Below, one piece after another: positions 35,301 through 44,682 of a stretch of 64,000 nucleotides of DNA. The position numbers and the translations under genes were made by a program. The stretch spans positions 1-64,000 of the forward strand of contig NZ_JALQCW010000015.1 of the NCBI RefSeq assembly GCF_023241715.1, read 5' to 3'. A model generated the notes under the pieces. It worked only from the letters and a program-made list of their open reading frames with translations, did not search any database and had not been told where the DNA came from. The stretch's first letter is position 1; each line of letters opens with the position of its first letter. This DNA is from Pseudomonas morbosilactucae (lineage in GTDB: Bacteria > Pseudomonadota > Gammaproteobacteria > Pseudomonadales > Pseudomonadaceae).

Positions 35301-35409
35301 GCTGGTGAGCCAGGCCCTGACGCTGTTCACCACGCCGGTCATATACTTGTGGCTCGAGCGACTATTCCACCGGCCCAAACCAGCCCCGGTGCTGGCGACC
35401 ACTACCTGA
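32314..35409 (+). CDS. RND multidrug-type efflux pump (MdtC/MuxC-like)
   Basis: 1031 residues, the full HAE-1 length, with 12 membrane helices and two large periplasmic loops. The proton-relay aspartates are in GFVVDDAIVVVENIHRHLE and the relay lysine is in GIVKKNGILMIDFALEA. The opening HPAATVLLTFALVLLGLIAF and PLPEAEFPTIQVSAALPGAS put it closest to the MdtB/MdtC/MuxB/MuxC branch. Only one pump gene is present, unlike the paired mdtBC. It is translationally coupled to the adaptor gene. Eight bases separate it from a response-regulator gene, so pump and regulator are probably one transcript. The substrate is unknown. Confidence 0.93.
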   Translation: MKGHGSVSAWCIDHPAATVLLTFALVLLGLIAFPRLPVAPLPEAEFPTIQVSAALPGASPDTMASSVATPLEVQFSAIPGMTQMTSSSALGTSLLTLQFTLDKSIDTAAQEVQAAINTAAGKLPKDMPTLPTWRKVNPADSPVLILSVSSTQMPGTELSDYAETLLARQISQIDGVGQINITGQQRPAIRVQASADQLAAIGLTLADIRLAIQQTSLNLAKGALYGASSISTLSTNDQLFHPDEYGQLIVSYKNGAPVHLRDVAQVVSGPENDYIQAWSGDQPGVNLVISRQPGANIVETVDRIHAALPGLEAMLPASVQVQVLIDRTQTIRASLHEVEITLLIAVLLVVAVMALFLRQWSATLIVSAVLGVSLIASFALMYLLGFSLNNLTLVAIVVAVGFVVDDAIVVVENIHRHLEAGDGMREAAIKGASEIGFTVVSISFSLIAAFIPLLFMGGVVGRLFKEFALTATSTIMISVVVSLTLAPTLAALFMRAPVHPEHAKPGFGERLLALYERGLRRALAHQKLMLGVFGLTLGMAVIGYIFIPKGFFPVQDTGFVLGTTEAAADISYPDMVKKHKALAEILATDPAVQAFSHSVGVSGNNQTIANGRFWIALKQRGDRDVSAAGFIDRIRPKLMKIPGIVLYLRAGQDINLSSGPSRAQYQYVLKSNDGPTLSTWTQRLTEKLRSNPAFRDISNDLQLGGSITHIDIDRVAAARFGLTASDVDEALYDAFGQRQINEFQTEINQYNVILELDTRQRGKAESLNYFYLRSPLTGEMVPLSALARFDAPTIGPLSIAHDGMFPAANLSFNLAPGVALGDAVILLNQAKNEIGMPAAISGNFQGAAQAFQSSLASQPWLILAALVAVYIILGVLYESFVHPLTIISTLPSAGLGALMMLWLLGQDFSIMALIGLVLLIGIVKKNGILMIDFALEAQRQRGLSPQDAIYQACITRFRPIIMTTLAALLGALPLMLGYGAGAELRQPLGIAVVGGLLVSQALTLFTTPVIYLWLERLFHRPKPAPVLATTT

Positions 35410-35417
35410 GGCGGGTC

Positions 35418-36095
35418 ATGCGCGTTCTGATTATCGAAGACGAAGAAAAAACCGCAGACTACCTGCACCGCGGCCTGACGGAACAGGGCTACACCGTGGA
35501 CCTGGCCCGGGATGGGCTGGAGGGCCTGCACCTGGCCCTGGAAAACGACTACGGGGTGATCGTGCTCGACGTGATGCTGCCGGGCCTCGACGGCTTTGGT
35601 GTGTTGCGGGCCCTGCGCGCGCGCAAGCAGACGCCGGTGATCATGCTCACCGCCCGCGAGCGTGTGGAGGACCGCATCAAGGGCTTGCGTGACGGTGCCG
35701 ACGATTACCTAGGCAAGCCGTTTTCCTTCCTTGAACTGGTGGCCCGGCTGCAAGCCCTGACACGGCGCAGCGGTGGCCACGAGCCGGTGCAAATCAGCAT
35801 CGCCGACCTGTGGATCGACCTGATCAGCCGCAAGGCCAGCCGCGCCGGCAGCCGCCTCGACCTGACCGCCAAAGAGTTCTCCCTGCTCAGCGTGCTGGCC
35901 CGCCGCCAGGGCGAAATCCTCTCCAAGACCGCCATCGCCGAAATGGTCTGGGACATCAATTTCGACAGCGACGCTAATGTCGTCGAAGTCGCGATCAAGC
36001 GCCTGCGGGCCAAGCTCGACGGGCCTTTTGAAGAAAAACTGCTGCACACCATCCGAGGCATGGGCTATGTGCTGGAGAGCCGAAGTGCCCAGTAA
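35418..36095 (+). CDS. OmpR-family response regulator (CusR/CopR-like)
   Basis: 225 residues. The receiver domain (1-115) has acidic residues in IIEDEEKTADY, the phospho-acceptor in VIVLDVMLPGLDG, and the conserved Lys in DDYLGKPFSF. The C-terminal winged helix (about 130-222) has TAKEFSLLSVLARR, VWDINFDSDANVVEVAIKRL and HTIRGMGYVLE, typical of the heavy-metal CusR/CopR subgroup. I chose ATG 35418, which follows GCGGG. It lies directly after the RND genes and overlaps the kinase gene by 11 bases. It probably controls the efflux operon. A metal signal is suggested by family only. Confidence 0.93.
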   Translation: MRVLIIEDEEKTADYLHRGLTEQGYTVDLARDGLEGLHLALENDYGVIVLDVMLPGLDGFGVLRALRARKQTPVIMLTARERVEDRIKGLRDGADDYLGKPFSFLELVARLQALTRRSGGHEPVQISIADLWIDLISRKASRAGSRLDLTAKEFSLLSVLARRQGEILSKTAIAEMVWDINFDSDANVVEVAIKRLRAKLDGPFEEKLLHTIRGMGYVLESRSAQ

Positions 36096-37449
36096 CTCCA
36101 TCGCCCTGCGCCTGAGCGGCCTGTTCACCCTGGTGGCGCTGCTGATCTTCCTGTTGATCGGCGGTGCGCTCTATCAGCAGGTGGACAAGGGCCTGGGCCT
36201 GTTGCCCGAAGCCGAACTGGACGCCCGTTACAGCGTGCTGGAGTCGGCGCTGACCCGTTACGGCACGCCCGAGCACTGGGCAAAGATCAACGCCAAGCTC
36301 AAGCTGCTCAGCGAAGAAGACAAACGGATCCGCTTCTGGGCGGTCAGCGGCGACCCCGCCTATGAATACGGCAACCCTGACCGGCAGATCCGCGACCTGG
36401 CCGAGGGCCCTGCGGGCATGCACGACCTGACCCTGGCCGAGCATCCCTACCCACTGAAAGTGCTGGTCAGCCAACTGCCGGCCAAGGAACAGCGCCCGGC
36501 CCTGCGCTTTTTGATCGCCATCGACACCGAGACCTTCTACCAGACCCAGCATCAGTTGCTGATAGCCCTGATCGGCCTGGCCATCGTCGGCGTGTTGCTG
36601 GCCTCGGCCCTGGGCTACTGGGTGGCGCGGATCGGCCTCAAACCCTTGATCAAGCTGTCCCAGGAAGCCCAGCGCCTGGCGCCGCCACGGCTGTCCGGGC
36701 GCTTGCAGTTGTCGCCACTGCCGCCGGAGCTGAGCCAGTTCGTCAACTCGTTCAACTCCACCCTGGAGCGGGTGGAACAGGCCTATTCGCGGCTGGAATC
36801 CTTCAATGCCGATGTGGCCCATGAATTGCGCTCGCCCCTGACCAACCTGATCGGCCAGACCCAAGTCGCGCTGACCCGCGGGCGCTCGGCAGAACATTAC
36901 TTTGAAGTACTGCAATCCAACCTCGAAGAGCTGGAGCGCCTACGCTCGATCATCAACGACATGCTGTTCCTGGCCAGCGCCGACCAAGGCAGCAAGGCCA
37001 CCCACCTGACCAGCACCTCCCTGGCCGGGGAAGTGGCGACGACCCTGGACTACCTGGATTTCATCCTGGAAGACGCCCAGGTCCGGGTAGAAGTCGAAGG
37101 CGATGCCCAGGTGCCCATCGAGATCGCCCACTTGCGCAGGGCACTGATCAATCTGCTGAGCAACGCGGTGCAACACACCGAACCCGGGCAGGTGATCCAA
37201 GTGCGTATCCAGCGCCACGAACAACACGTGGCGATTGCCGTGAGCAACCCCGGCCTGGGCATCGCCAGCGAACACTTGCCGCGGCTGTTCGAGCGTTTCT
37301 ATCGAGTCGATGCCTCACGCCGCAACAGCGGCGCCAACCATGGCCTGGGCCTGGCCATCGTCAAGGCCATTGCCCTGATGCACGGTGGCGAGGTGTTTGT
37401 GCGCAGCGAGCAAGGCATCAACACCTTCGGCCTCCACCTCCCCCTCTGA
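36085..37449 (+). CDS. Membrane sensor histidine kinase (CusS-like)
   Basis: 454 residues from a GTG at 36085, placed after GGAGAG and overlapping the regulator gene. Two membrane helices (about residues 10-32 and 155-178) enclose a periplasmic sensor of about 120 residues. A HAMP linker follows. The phosphorylated His is in ADVAHELRSPLTNLIGQ, the N box in LINLLSNAVQHT, and the G boxes in FERFYRVDASRR and GLGLAIVKAIA. It is the partner of the preceding response regulator. The sensor region shows no obvious metal-binding cluster. Confidence 0.93.
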   Translation: MPSNSIALRLSGLFTLVALLIFLLIGGALYQQVDKGLGLLPEAELDARYSVLESALTRYGTPEHWAKINAKLKLLSEEDKRIRFWAVSGDPAYEYGNPDRQIRDLAEGPAGMHDLTLAEHPYPLKVLVSQLPAKEQRPALRFLIAIDTETFYQTQHQLLIALIGLAIVGVLLASALGYWVARIGLKPLIKLSQEAQRLAPPRLSGRLQLSPLPPELSQFVNSFNSTLERVEQAYSRLESFNADVAHELRSPLTNLIGQTQVALTRGRSAEHYFEVLQSNLEELERLRSIINDMLFLASADQGSKATHLTSTSLAGEVATTLDYLDFILEDAQVRVEVEGDAQVPIEIAHLRRALINLLSNAVQHTEPGQVIQVRIQRHEQHVAIAVSNPGLGIASEHLPRLFERFYRVDASRRNSGANHGLGLAIVKAIALMHGGEVFVRSEQGINTFGLHLPL

Positions 37450-37470
37450 TGCTGGCTCTGACGTTGACTC

Positions 37471-37494
37471 TGTGGGAGCCGGCTTGCCGACGAT
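37471..37494 (+). repeat. REP-like element
   Basis: TGTGGGAGCCGGCTTGCCGA plus CGAT matches the common fluorescent-Pseudomonas REP pattern (GTGGGAGC, GGCTTGCC). It sits 22 bases after the sensor kinase stop. Only a single unit is visible. Confidence 0.6.
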
Positions 37495-37665
37495 CACGCC
37501 AGCCCCTCAGCTGCAAACCGCGTTACCGCTATCGCTGACAAGCCAGCGTCCACTTTTGTTTATTTGGTAATAGTCCTTTTACGCTTGAGCTCTTTTTCCT
37601 CGAGGCGCGGCGCTATATTTTTGCCACACCGAATTGAACTTGCTCCGCAAGAAGGTCTGCCAACG

Positions 37666-37890
37666 ATGTCAAACAGCATGGGTATCGCCAGCGCTTTTAT
37701 CCTGTCTTCCCTGTTCCTCAGCCCCCTGGCCATGGCCGAAGAGTCCCAGGCTTTCGTGGCCCGCAATGCGGCACGCGACGCAGCGTTCCAGGACGCTCAG
37801 GTGGCCCAGGCAACCCGCCAGAAAACAGGTGAAAGTGCCCAGAAAATCACGGCCGAACACAACCAGGCCGACACCCGGAAAGACAGCTGA
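37666..37890 (+). CDS. Small exported protein, 74 residues, unknown function
   Basis: A signal peptide ends at about residue 24 ([10 protein letters not shown], then EESQAF). The mature part of about 50 residues is hydrophilic and probably helical, rich in Ala, Gln, Lys and Asp ([28 protein letters not shown]). No cysteines are present. GAAGG about ten bases before the ATG is a possible ribosome site. An AT-richer stretch upstream (37556-37625) may hold its promoter. I do not recognise a family. It ends before a strong terminator at 37957-37983. Confidence 0.7.
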   Translation: MSNSMGIASAFILSSLFLSPLAMAEESQAFVARNAARDAAFQDAQVAQATRQKTGESAQKITAEHNQADTRKDS

Positions 37891-37956
37891 GGCAGCCCGT
37901 TAGAACGTTTCCCTCGACAAGGCCGCCGCGTTCAACCAGGGCGAGCATTGTCTTAA

Positions 37957-37983
37957 AGCCGCTGCTTGCAGCGGCTTTTTTTT
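37957..37983 (+). terminator. Intrinsic terminator after the small exported protein
   Basis: AGCCGCTGC (37957-37965) and GCAGCGGCT (37968-37976) form a perfect 9-bp stem, followed by nine T residues. Strong intrinsic terminator on the plus strand. Confidence 0.9.
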
Positions 37984-38051
37984 GCCCTGTAGAAAACTGG
38001 CGACGGTGCAGAATAAAAAACGCCGCCATTGACCCAAGGAGCCCCGATACG

Positions 38052-39380
38052 ATGAAGGCAGCGATAAAGGCAACACGAACACTCACCCCCCTGTTCATTG
38101 CATTGACTGCAACGATGGCGTGTACCGCCCACGCAGCGGACGACAGCACGGCCGAGGGATTCGTCGAGGGTTCGAGCCTCAAGCTCAATGCCCGCAACTA
38201 CTACATGAATCGCAACCGACAACAGCACAACGACGACAACATCGAATGGGGCCAAGGATTCCTTGGGGTATTCGAATCGGGCTACACCCCGGGCAGCGTG
38301 GGGTTCGGCCTGGACGCCAATGCCATGCTCGGCCTCAAGCTCGATGGCGGTGGCGGCACCGACAGTTCGAGCATCCTGCCGGTCAGCGACGGCAGCGGCA
38401 AAGCACCGGGGTCGTTCTCTACGGCGGGCGCAACCTTGAAAGTCCGGGCCTTCGACACCGAGCTCAAAATCGGCGACTTGTTCCTCAACAACCCGGTGAT
38501 CGCCGGCGGCCAGACTCGCATGCTGCCCCAGACCTTTCGCGGCGTGAGTCTGAGCAACCACAGCTTCGATGGCTGGCTGCTCGAAGGCGGCCAGGCCAGC
38601 TTCACCAAACCCTATAACCAGAGCGGCCACGTGCGCATCGGCAGCAGTTACGGAACCCTGGGTGACGGCGACAAAAGCCGACACCTGAACTGGGCCGGCG
38701 CGGCCTGGAGCGGCGTTCCCGGGTGGACCAGCAGCCTGTATGCCTCAGAGCTCAAAGACATCTGGAACCAGTACTACTACGACCTCGACTACCGCTACGC
38801 GCTGAACGAACTGGTCATCAACCCCGGCCTGCACCTCTACCACACCCAGGACACCGGCCAGGCGTTGCTGGGCGATATCGACAACACCACCTACAGCCTG
38901 CACCTGACGGTTGGTGTGGGTCACCACAGCGTCACGGCCGCCTATCAGCGGGTCAACGGTGACACGCCCTTCGACTACATCGCCCAGGGCGACAGCGTGT
39001 ACCTGGACAACTCCCAGCAATACTCGGACTTCAACGGCCCCCATGAACGCTCCTGGAAGCTCAAGTACGCATACGATTTCGTCGGCCTGGGCGTGCCTGG
39101 GCTGACGTCGGCCCTGTCCTACTCCCGTGGCGAACTGGACTTGACCCGGGTTGATCCGCAGAGCCGTGGCTACGCCAGCTGGTACAGCGCAGAGGGCAAG
39201 CATGCCCGGCATTGGGAGCGCGACCTGGACCTGCAATACGTGGTGCAAGGCGGCGAAGCCAAAGACCTGGCCCTGCGCCTGCAGTGGGCGACCCATCACG
39301 GCAGCGGCGGTTATGCCGCCCTGGACAACGACACGGATGAATATCGCCTGATCGTCGATTACCCGCTCAACCTGTTCTAA
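38052..39380 (+). CDS. OprD-family outer-membrane porin
   Basis: 442 residues. A signal peptide ends near residue 28 (MACTAHA, then ADDSTAEG). The mature protein shows the OprD pattern: [17 protein letters not shown] at the N-terminus, [21 protein letters not shown]-like strands, the [20 protein letters not shown] loop region, and a C-terminal strand ending in Leu-Phe (IVDYPLNLF). It should form an 18-strand barrel for uptake of basic amino acids, peptides or carboxylates. The particular substrate class cannot be called. AAGGAG lies about ten bases before the ATG. It is monocistronic, with terminators on both sides. Confidence 0.94.
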   Translation: MKAAIKATRTLTPLFIALTATMACTAHAADDSTAEGFVEGSSLKLNARNYYMNRNRQQHNDDNIEWGQGFLGVFESGYTPGSVGFGLDANAMLGLKLDGGGGTDSSSILPVSDGSGKAPGSFSTAGATLKVRAFDTELKIGDLFLNNPVIAGGQTRMLPQTFRGVSLSNHSFDGWLLEGGQASFTKPYNQSGHVRIGSSYGTLGDGDKSRHLNWAGAAWSGVPGWTSSLYASELKDIWNQYYYDLDYRYALNELVINPGLHLYHTQDTGQALLGDIDNTTYSLHLTVGVGHHSVTAAYQRVNGDTPFDYIAQGDSVYLDNSQQYSDFNGPHERSWKLKYAYDFVGLGVPGLTSALSYSRGELDLTRVDPQSRGYASWYSAEGKHARHWERDLDLQYVVQGGEAKDLALRLQWATHHGSGGYAALDNDTDEYRLIVDYPLNLF

Positions 39381-39392
39381 GCTCAGCGAAGT

Positions 39393-39423
39393 AAAAGGCC
39401 AGCACGTTTTGCTGGCCTTTTTT
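39393..39423 (+). terminator. Terminator of the porin gene
   Basis: AAAAGGCCAGC (39393-39403) pairs with GCTGGCCTTTT (39411-39421) around a seven-base loop and continues into a T run. It begins 13 bases after the porin stop. Confidence 0.9.
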
Positions 39424-39560
39424 GTGCCTGGGATTTATACATGCGCCGCAGGGATGGCCGGCCCTTGCCAGCGCGTCGGCGTTATCCAAAAGGATTCTTA
39501 TCAACTCACCCAACGGCCGTAATCAGAACCGTGGGCGAAGGGAGTGCGATACCTCGCAAT

Positions 39561-41024
39561 ATGATGCTTTCAACACGCTCGGAACGGATGCTGATCGCTG
39601 GAAGCTCACTGATGGTGATCGCCATCCTGGGCATCGTGACGTTTTTACTGATCCGCGAATACGCCAGCGCCGAGCAGGCAGCGGCCCGTTCGGCCAACAA
39701 CATTGTGCAACTGATCGACGCCGACGTACTGCGCAACGTCGAACTCTATGACCTGTCCCTCAAAGGCCTGATTGCCGCGGCCGGACGTGAAGACCTGCAA
39801 AAAGTGTCGGCTGAGATCCGCCATCTGGCGCTCTTCGATCGCGCCACTGCCGCGCCCTACAAGGGCGACATCCTGCTGTTGGACAAACACGGCGACGTCC
39901 TCGCTGACTCGGCCTCGGTCACGCCCAGGACGGGCAACTACGCCGATCGCGAGTACTTCCGCTCCCATGTGCAAAACCCCAACCAGGGCATGACAATCAG
40001 CCCACCGTTCCGCACCCGCACCGCAGACCATGACTGGCGCATCAGTTTCAGCCGCCGAGTGGTGGACGAGCAGGGACAATTCTTCGGTGTCGCCGAAGCG
40101 CCCATGCGCCTGAACTACTTCAACCAGCTGTTCAAAAACCTCGATATCGGACGCAACGGCTCGATCAGCCTGGTCAGCCACGACGGCATACTGCTGGCCC
40201 AACAACCGCCCCTGGCCGACGATCTGATCGGCAAGGACTTCAGCCAGCGGCCGAACTTCGTGCGCATCCTGCGCGAGGGCAACGGCAGCTTCAGCGGCAT
40301 CTCCAGCGTCGACCGAACGCCGCGCCTGTACACCTTTTCCCAAGTGGGCGACTTGCCGCTGATCGTGGTGGTGGCACTGTCCTCGGCTGAGGTCTACGCC
40401 TCCTGGCAGCGCACGGCCTGGCTGGTGAGCGGCGCCACCGGCGCCCTGTGCATTGGCCTGCTGTGGCTGACGTTGCTGCTGTGCAACGAACTCAGGCGGC
40501 GCCATCGCGCCGAGCAGGAGTTGGCGCAACTGGCGGCCATTGATGCCTTGACCGGCCTGGCCAATCGCCGAACCCTGGACGAAACCCTGGCCCGCGAATG
40601 GGCCAGGGCCCAGCGCTCGGGCACGCCGCTGTCGTTGCTGATGATCGATGTCGACCACTTCAAGCAATTCAATGACCGCCATGGTCATCAGCTTGGGGAC
40701 ACAGCCTTGCAGGTGGTCGCCCAGTTGATCGCGGCCAATGTGCGCCGCCCTGCCGACCTGGCGGCACGCTACGGCGGTGAGGAGTTCTCGGTGATCCTGC
40801 CCGACACCGACGTGATGGGGGCCTTGGCCCTGGCGGAAAAGATTCGTATCGCCATTGAACAACTGGCACCGATCGGCCCCCAAGTGTCGACGTTGACCGC
40901 CAGCATCGGCACCAGCACTTGGTCGGGAACAACCGGCGCCACCCTGGAGAACCTGCTCTACAACGCCGACAAAGCGCTTTACCGAGCCAAGCACAATGGC
41001 CGCAATCGCGTGGTGCCGGGTTAA
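39561..41024 (+). CDS. Membrane diguanylate cyclase with periplasmic dCache sensor
   Basis: 487 residues from the first ATG at 39561; upstream in-frame GTG (39531) is possible because no good ribosome site marks the ATG. Two membrane helices (about 10-32 and 295-318) flank a periplasmic dCache-like sensor, with motifs SVTPRTGNYADREYF and GMTISPPF typical of such sensors. The C-terminal GGDEF domain has DALTGLANRRTLDETL, DVDHFKQFNDRHGH and the active-site motif RYGGEEF. An RxxD inhibitory site (RPAD) lies five residues before GGEEF, so product feedback is likely. It makes cyclic di-GMP in response to an extracellular small molecule. Confidence 0.92.
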   Translation: MMLSTRSERMLIAGSSLMVIAILGIVTFLLIREYASAEQAAARSANNIVQLIDADVLRNVELYDLSLKGLIAAAGREDLQKVSAEIRHLALFDRATAAPYKGDILLLDKHGDVLADSASVTPRTGNYADREYFRSHVQNPNQGMTISPPFRTRTADHDWRISFSRRVVDEQGQFFGVAEAPMRLNYFNQLFKNLDIGRNGSISLVSHDGILLAQQPPLADDLIGKDFSQRPNFVRILREGNGSFSGISSVDRTPRLYTFSQVGDLPLIVVVALSSAEVYASWQRTAWLVSGATGALCIGLLWLTLLLCNELRRRHRAEQELAQLAAIDALTGLANRRTLDETLAREWARAQRSGTPLSLLMIDVDHFKQFNDRHGHQLGDTALQVVAQLIAANVRRPADLAARYGGEEFSVILPDTDVMGALALAEKIRIAIEQLAPIGPQVSTLTASIGTSTWSGTTGATLENLLYNADKALYRAKHNGRNRVVPG

Positions 41025-41039
41025 TAAACAGGCATAAAA

Positions 41040-41065
41040 AAAGGCCACCCTAAGGGCAGCCTTTA
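41040..41065 (-). terminator. Terminator at the end of the dcw/lpxC transcript
   Basis: AAGGC and GCCTT enclose CCCT and AGGG, and on the minus strand the stem runs into seven T residues (A run at 41036-41042). It lies 26 bases beyond the lpxC stop codon and also about 15 bases after the cyclase stop on the other strand. Confidence 0.85.
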
Positions 41066-41090
41066 AAAACAAAAGGAAAGAGAGAGTAAA

Positions 41091-42038
<948 letters not shown>

Positions 42039-42114
42039 TCAACAAAGGCTGGCGATAATAGCAGACCATGCCTTTGCTGAACACCAATCACCCTAATACC
42101 CCTGATACATTCCA

Positions 42115-43311
42115 TCAATCGGCCTGGCGACGCAGAAAGGCCGGGATGTCCAGGTAATCCAGATCATCTTGCGGATTCAGCTTCGCCGCAGTCGCAGCAC
42201 TGGCCTGAGCCTGGTTGCGCATAACGGTCGGACGGTCCAGATCACGGTAGTTCACCGACGGCAGTTCCTGGCGCGCAGGCGCTGGAGCGGCAGCCGACTG
42301 GCTGGCGTGGCTGGTGTGAACGGTATTGTCGATGACCTTTACAGGCTTCTCGATTTTCGCGCCCAGACCGGTGGCAACCACGGTGACATGCAGCTCATCA
42401 CGCATGTCCGGATCGATAACGGTACCGACCTTGACCATGGCGTGTTCGGAAGCGAAGGCTTCGATGATGCTACCCACGTCGGAGTACTCACCCAGGGACA
42501 GGTCAGGACCGGCGGTGATGTTCACCAAGATGCCGCGTGCGCCTTCCAGGTTCACGTCTTCCAGCAACGGGTTGCGGATGGCCGCTTCAGTGGCTTCACG
42601 TGCACGGTTCGGACCGCTGGCGCAGCCAGTGCCCATCATCGCCATGCCCATTTCGCTCATCACGGTACGCACGTCGGCGAAGTCGACGTTGATCATGCCC
42701 GGACGCTTGATGATGTCGGAGATACCGCGAACGGCACCCGCCAGCACGTCGTCAGCCTTGGCGAACGCCGACAGCAGGCTGGCGTCTTTACCGAGGATGG
42801 TCAGCAGCTTCTCGTTGGGAATGGTGATCAACGAGTCGACGCTTTCGCTCAGCGCGCGGATGCCTTCATCGGCGATCTGCATACGCTTGCGGCCTTCGAA
42901 CGGGAACGGACGAGTCACCACCGCAACGGTGAGGATCCCCATTTCCTTGGCCACTTCGGCAATGATCGGCGCAGCACCGGTACCGGTACCGCCGCCCATG
43001 CCTGTGGTGATGAACACCATGTTGGTGCCCTGCAGGACTTCAGCGATGCGCTCGCGGTCTTCCAGAGCGGCCTGACGACCGACCTCAGGATTTGCGCCGG
43101 CACCCAGACCCTTGGTAACACCAGTACCCAGTTGCAGGATGGTCCGCGCGCCGATGTTTTTCAGCGCTTGAGCATCAGTGTTGGCGCAGATGAATTCCAC
43201 GCCTTCGATGTTGCTCTTGACCATGTGATTGACGGCGTTGCCGCCGCCACCGCCGACACCGATAACCTTGATTACCGGGCTTTGCGGGACGTTGTCTACG
43301 AGTTCAAACAT
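42115..43311 (-). CDS. ftsZ: Cell division protein FtsZ
   Basis: 398 residues. The GTP-binding tubulin signature GGGTGTGAAP is near residue 107, with the T7 synergy loop NVDFADVRTVM. An Ala/Pro/Gln-rich linker precedes the conserved C-terminal peptide DYLDIPAFLRRQAD, which binds FtsA and ZipA. It polymerises into the Z ring at midcell. The start ATG at 43309-43311 follows GAGAGG. A 97-base interval with three copies of CCTACTG separates it from ftsA. Confidence 0.99.
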   Translation of the reverse strand: MFELVDNVPQSPVIKVIGVGGGGGNAVNHMVKSNIEGVEFICANTDAQALKNIGARTILQLGTGVTKGLGAGANPEVGRQAALEDRERIAEVLQGTNMVFITTGMGGGTGTGAAPIIAEVAKEMGILTVAVVTRPFPFEGRKRMQIADEGIRALSESVDSLITIPNEKLLTILGKDASLLSAFAKADDVLAGAVRGISDIIKRPGMINVDFADVRTVMSEMGMAMMGTGCASGPNRAREATEAAIRNPLLEDVNLEGARGILVNITAGPDLSLGEYSDVGSIIEAFASEHAMVKVGTVIDPDMRDELHVTVVATGLGAKIEKPVKVIDNTVHTSHASQSAAAPAPARQELPSVNYRDLDRPTVMRNQAQASAATAAKLNPQDDLDYLDIPAFLRRQAD

Positions 43312-43343
43312 TTTCCCTCTCCTTTCATTTCTCTAGTTTTTCG

Positions 43344-43364
43344 CCTACTGCCTACTGCCTACTG
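43344..43364. repeat. Three tandem copies of a 7-bp unit between ftsA and ftsZ
   Basis: CCTACTG occurs three times in direct tandem (CAGTAGG on the transcribed strand), and ACTGCC recurs just after. It lies in the leader of ftsZ, about 35-55 bases upstream of its start codon. Confidence 0.85.
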
Positions 43365-43408
43365 CGTTTACTGCCTGTTGCTTGAAACGTGTCGCGTGAA
43401 ACTGTTGC

Positions 43409-44668
43409 TTAGAAGTTGCCTTGCACCCAGCTCTTGATGCGATCAAGCAGGGCCGCTTTCGGCTCTTCATTGCTGTAGCTGTCGCGGCTGCCGATCCCGG
43501 AGAACGAGATGCCGTCGGACTGTTTCTGCAGCCCGTACAACAGCAAGCCGACGCCGGTGGAATAGATCGGGTTGCGCACCACATCGGCCAAGCCTTTGAC
43601 GGAGTGCGGAACACCCAGGCGCACCGGCATGTGGAAAATCTCTTCGGCCAATTCGACCGCGCCTTCCATTTTCGACGTGCCGCCGGTGAGCACGATGCCC
43701 GCCGGGATCAGGTCTTCGTAACCGCTGCGACGCAGCTCCGCCTGGATCAGGGTAAACAGCTCGTCGTAACGTGGCTCGACCACCTCGGCCAGGGCCTGGC
43801 GGGACAGCTCGCGGGGCGGACGGTCGCCGACACTCGGCACCTTGATGGTTTCACCGGCACCGGCCAGCTTGGCCAGGGCGCAGGCGTAGCGAATCTTGAT
43901 TTCTTCGGCGTACTGGGTCGGCGTACGCAGGGCCATGGCGATGTCGTTGGTCACCTGGTCGCCGGCAATCGGGATCACTGCGGTGTGACGGATCGCGCCT
44001 TCGGTGAAGATCGCGATGTCCGTGGTGCCGCCACCGATGTCCACCAGGCACACGCCCAGCTCTTTCTCGTCATCGGTCAGTACCGAGTACGCAGACGCCA
44101 GTTGCTCGAGGATGATGTCGTCGATTTCCAGGCCACAGCGACGCACGCACTTCTCGATGTTCTGCGCGGCATTCACCGCGCACGTCACCACGTGCACCTT
44201 GGCTTCAAGGCGCACACCGGACATGCCCAGAGGCTCGCGGACGCCTTCCTGGTTATCGATCACGTAGTCCTGCGGCAAGGTGTGCAGCACCCGCTGGTCA
44301 GCAGGGATCGCCACGGCCTGGGCGGCGTCCAGCACACGCTCCAGGTCGGCAGAGCTCACTTCGCGGTCGCGAATCGCCACGATGCCGTGGGAGTTCAGAC
44401 TGCGGATGTGATTGCCCGCAACGCCGACGAACGCCGAGTGGATCCGGCAGCCGGCCATCAGTTGCGCTTCTTCTACCGCGCGCTGGATCGACTGCACGGT
44501 GGATTCGATGTTCACCACCACGCCCTTCTTCAGGCCGCGGGACGGGTGCGTACCGATACCGACGATTTCCAGCGTGCCATCGGCCGCGACTTCGCCCACC
44601 AGCGCCACCACTTTGGAGGTGCCGATATCCAGACCGACGATCATTTTGCCGCTTTGCACGTTTGCCAT
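43409..44668 (-). CDS. ftsA: Cell division protein FtsA
   Basis: 419 residues, actin-fold ATPase. Nucleotide-binding motifs VGLDIGTSKVVALVGE at the N-terminus and DIGGGTTDIAIF are clear. The inserted 1C domain of FtsA is present between them, and the C-terminal amphipathic membrane helix is DRIKSWVQGNF. It tethers FtsZ filaments to the membrane and activates septal synthesis. It lies 14 bases after ftsQ. Confidence 0.98.
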   Translation of the reverse strand: MANVQSGKMIVGLDIGTSKVVALVGEVAADGTLEIVGIGTHPSRGLKKGVVVNIESTVQSIQRAVEEAQLMAGCRIHSAFVGVAGNHIRSLNSHGIVAIRDREVSSADLERVLDAAQAVAIPADQRVLHTLPQDYVIDNQEGVREPLGMSGVRLEAKVHVVTCAVNAAQNIEKCVRRCGLEIDDIILEQLASAYSVLTDDEKELGVCLVDIGGGTTDIAIFTEGAIRHTAVIPIAGDQVTNDIAMALRTPTQYAEEIKIRYACALAKLAGAGETIKVPSVGDRPPRELSRQALAEVVEPRYDELFTLIQAELRRSGYEDLIPAGIVLTGGTSKMEGAVELAEEIFHMPVRLGVPHSVKGLADVVRNPIYSTGVGLLLYGLQKQSDGISFSGIGSRDSYSNEEPKAALLDRIKSWVQGNF

Positions 44669-44682
44669 GGTCCTGCCTCTTC

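Noticed and set aside
43344..43364. CCTACTG repeats as a possible CRISPR remnant
   Set aside because: The unit is seven bases with no spacers. It is a simple tandem repeat.
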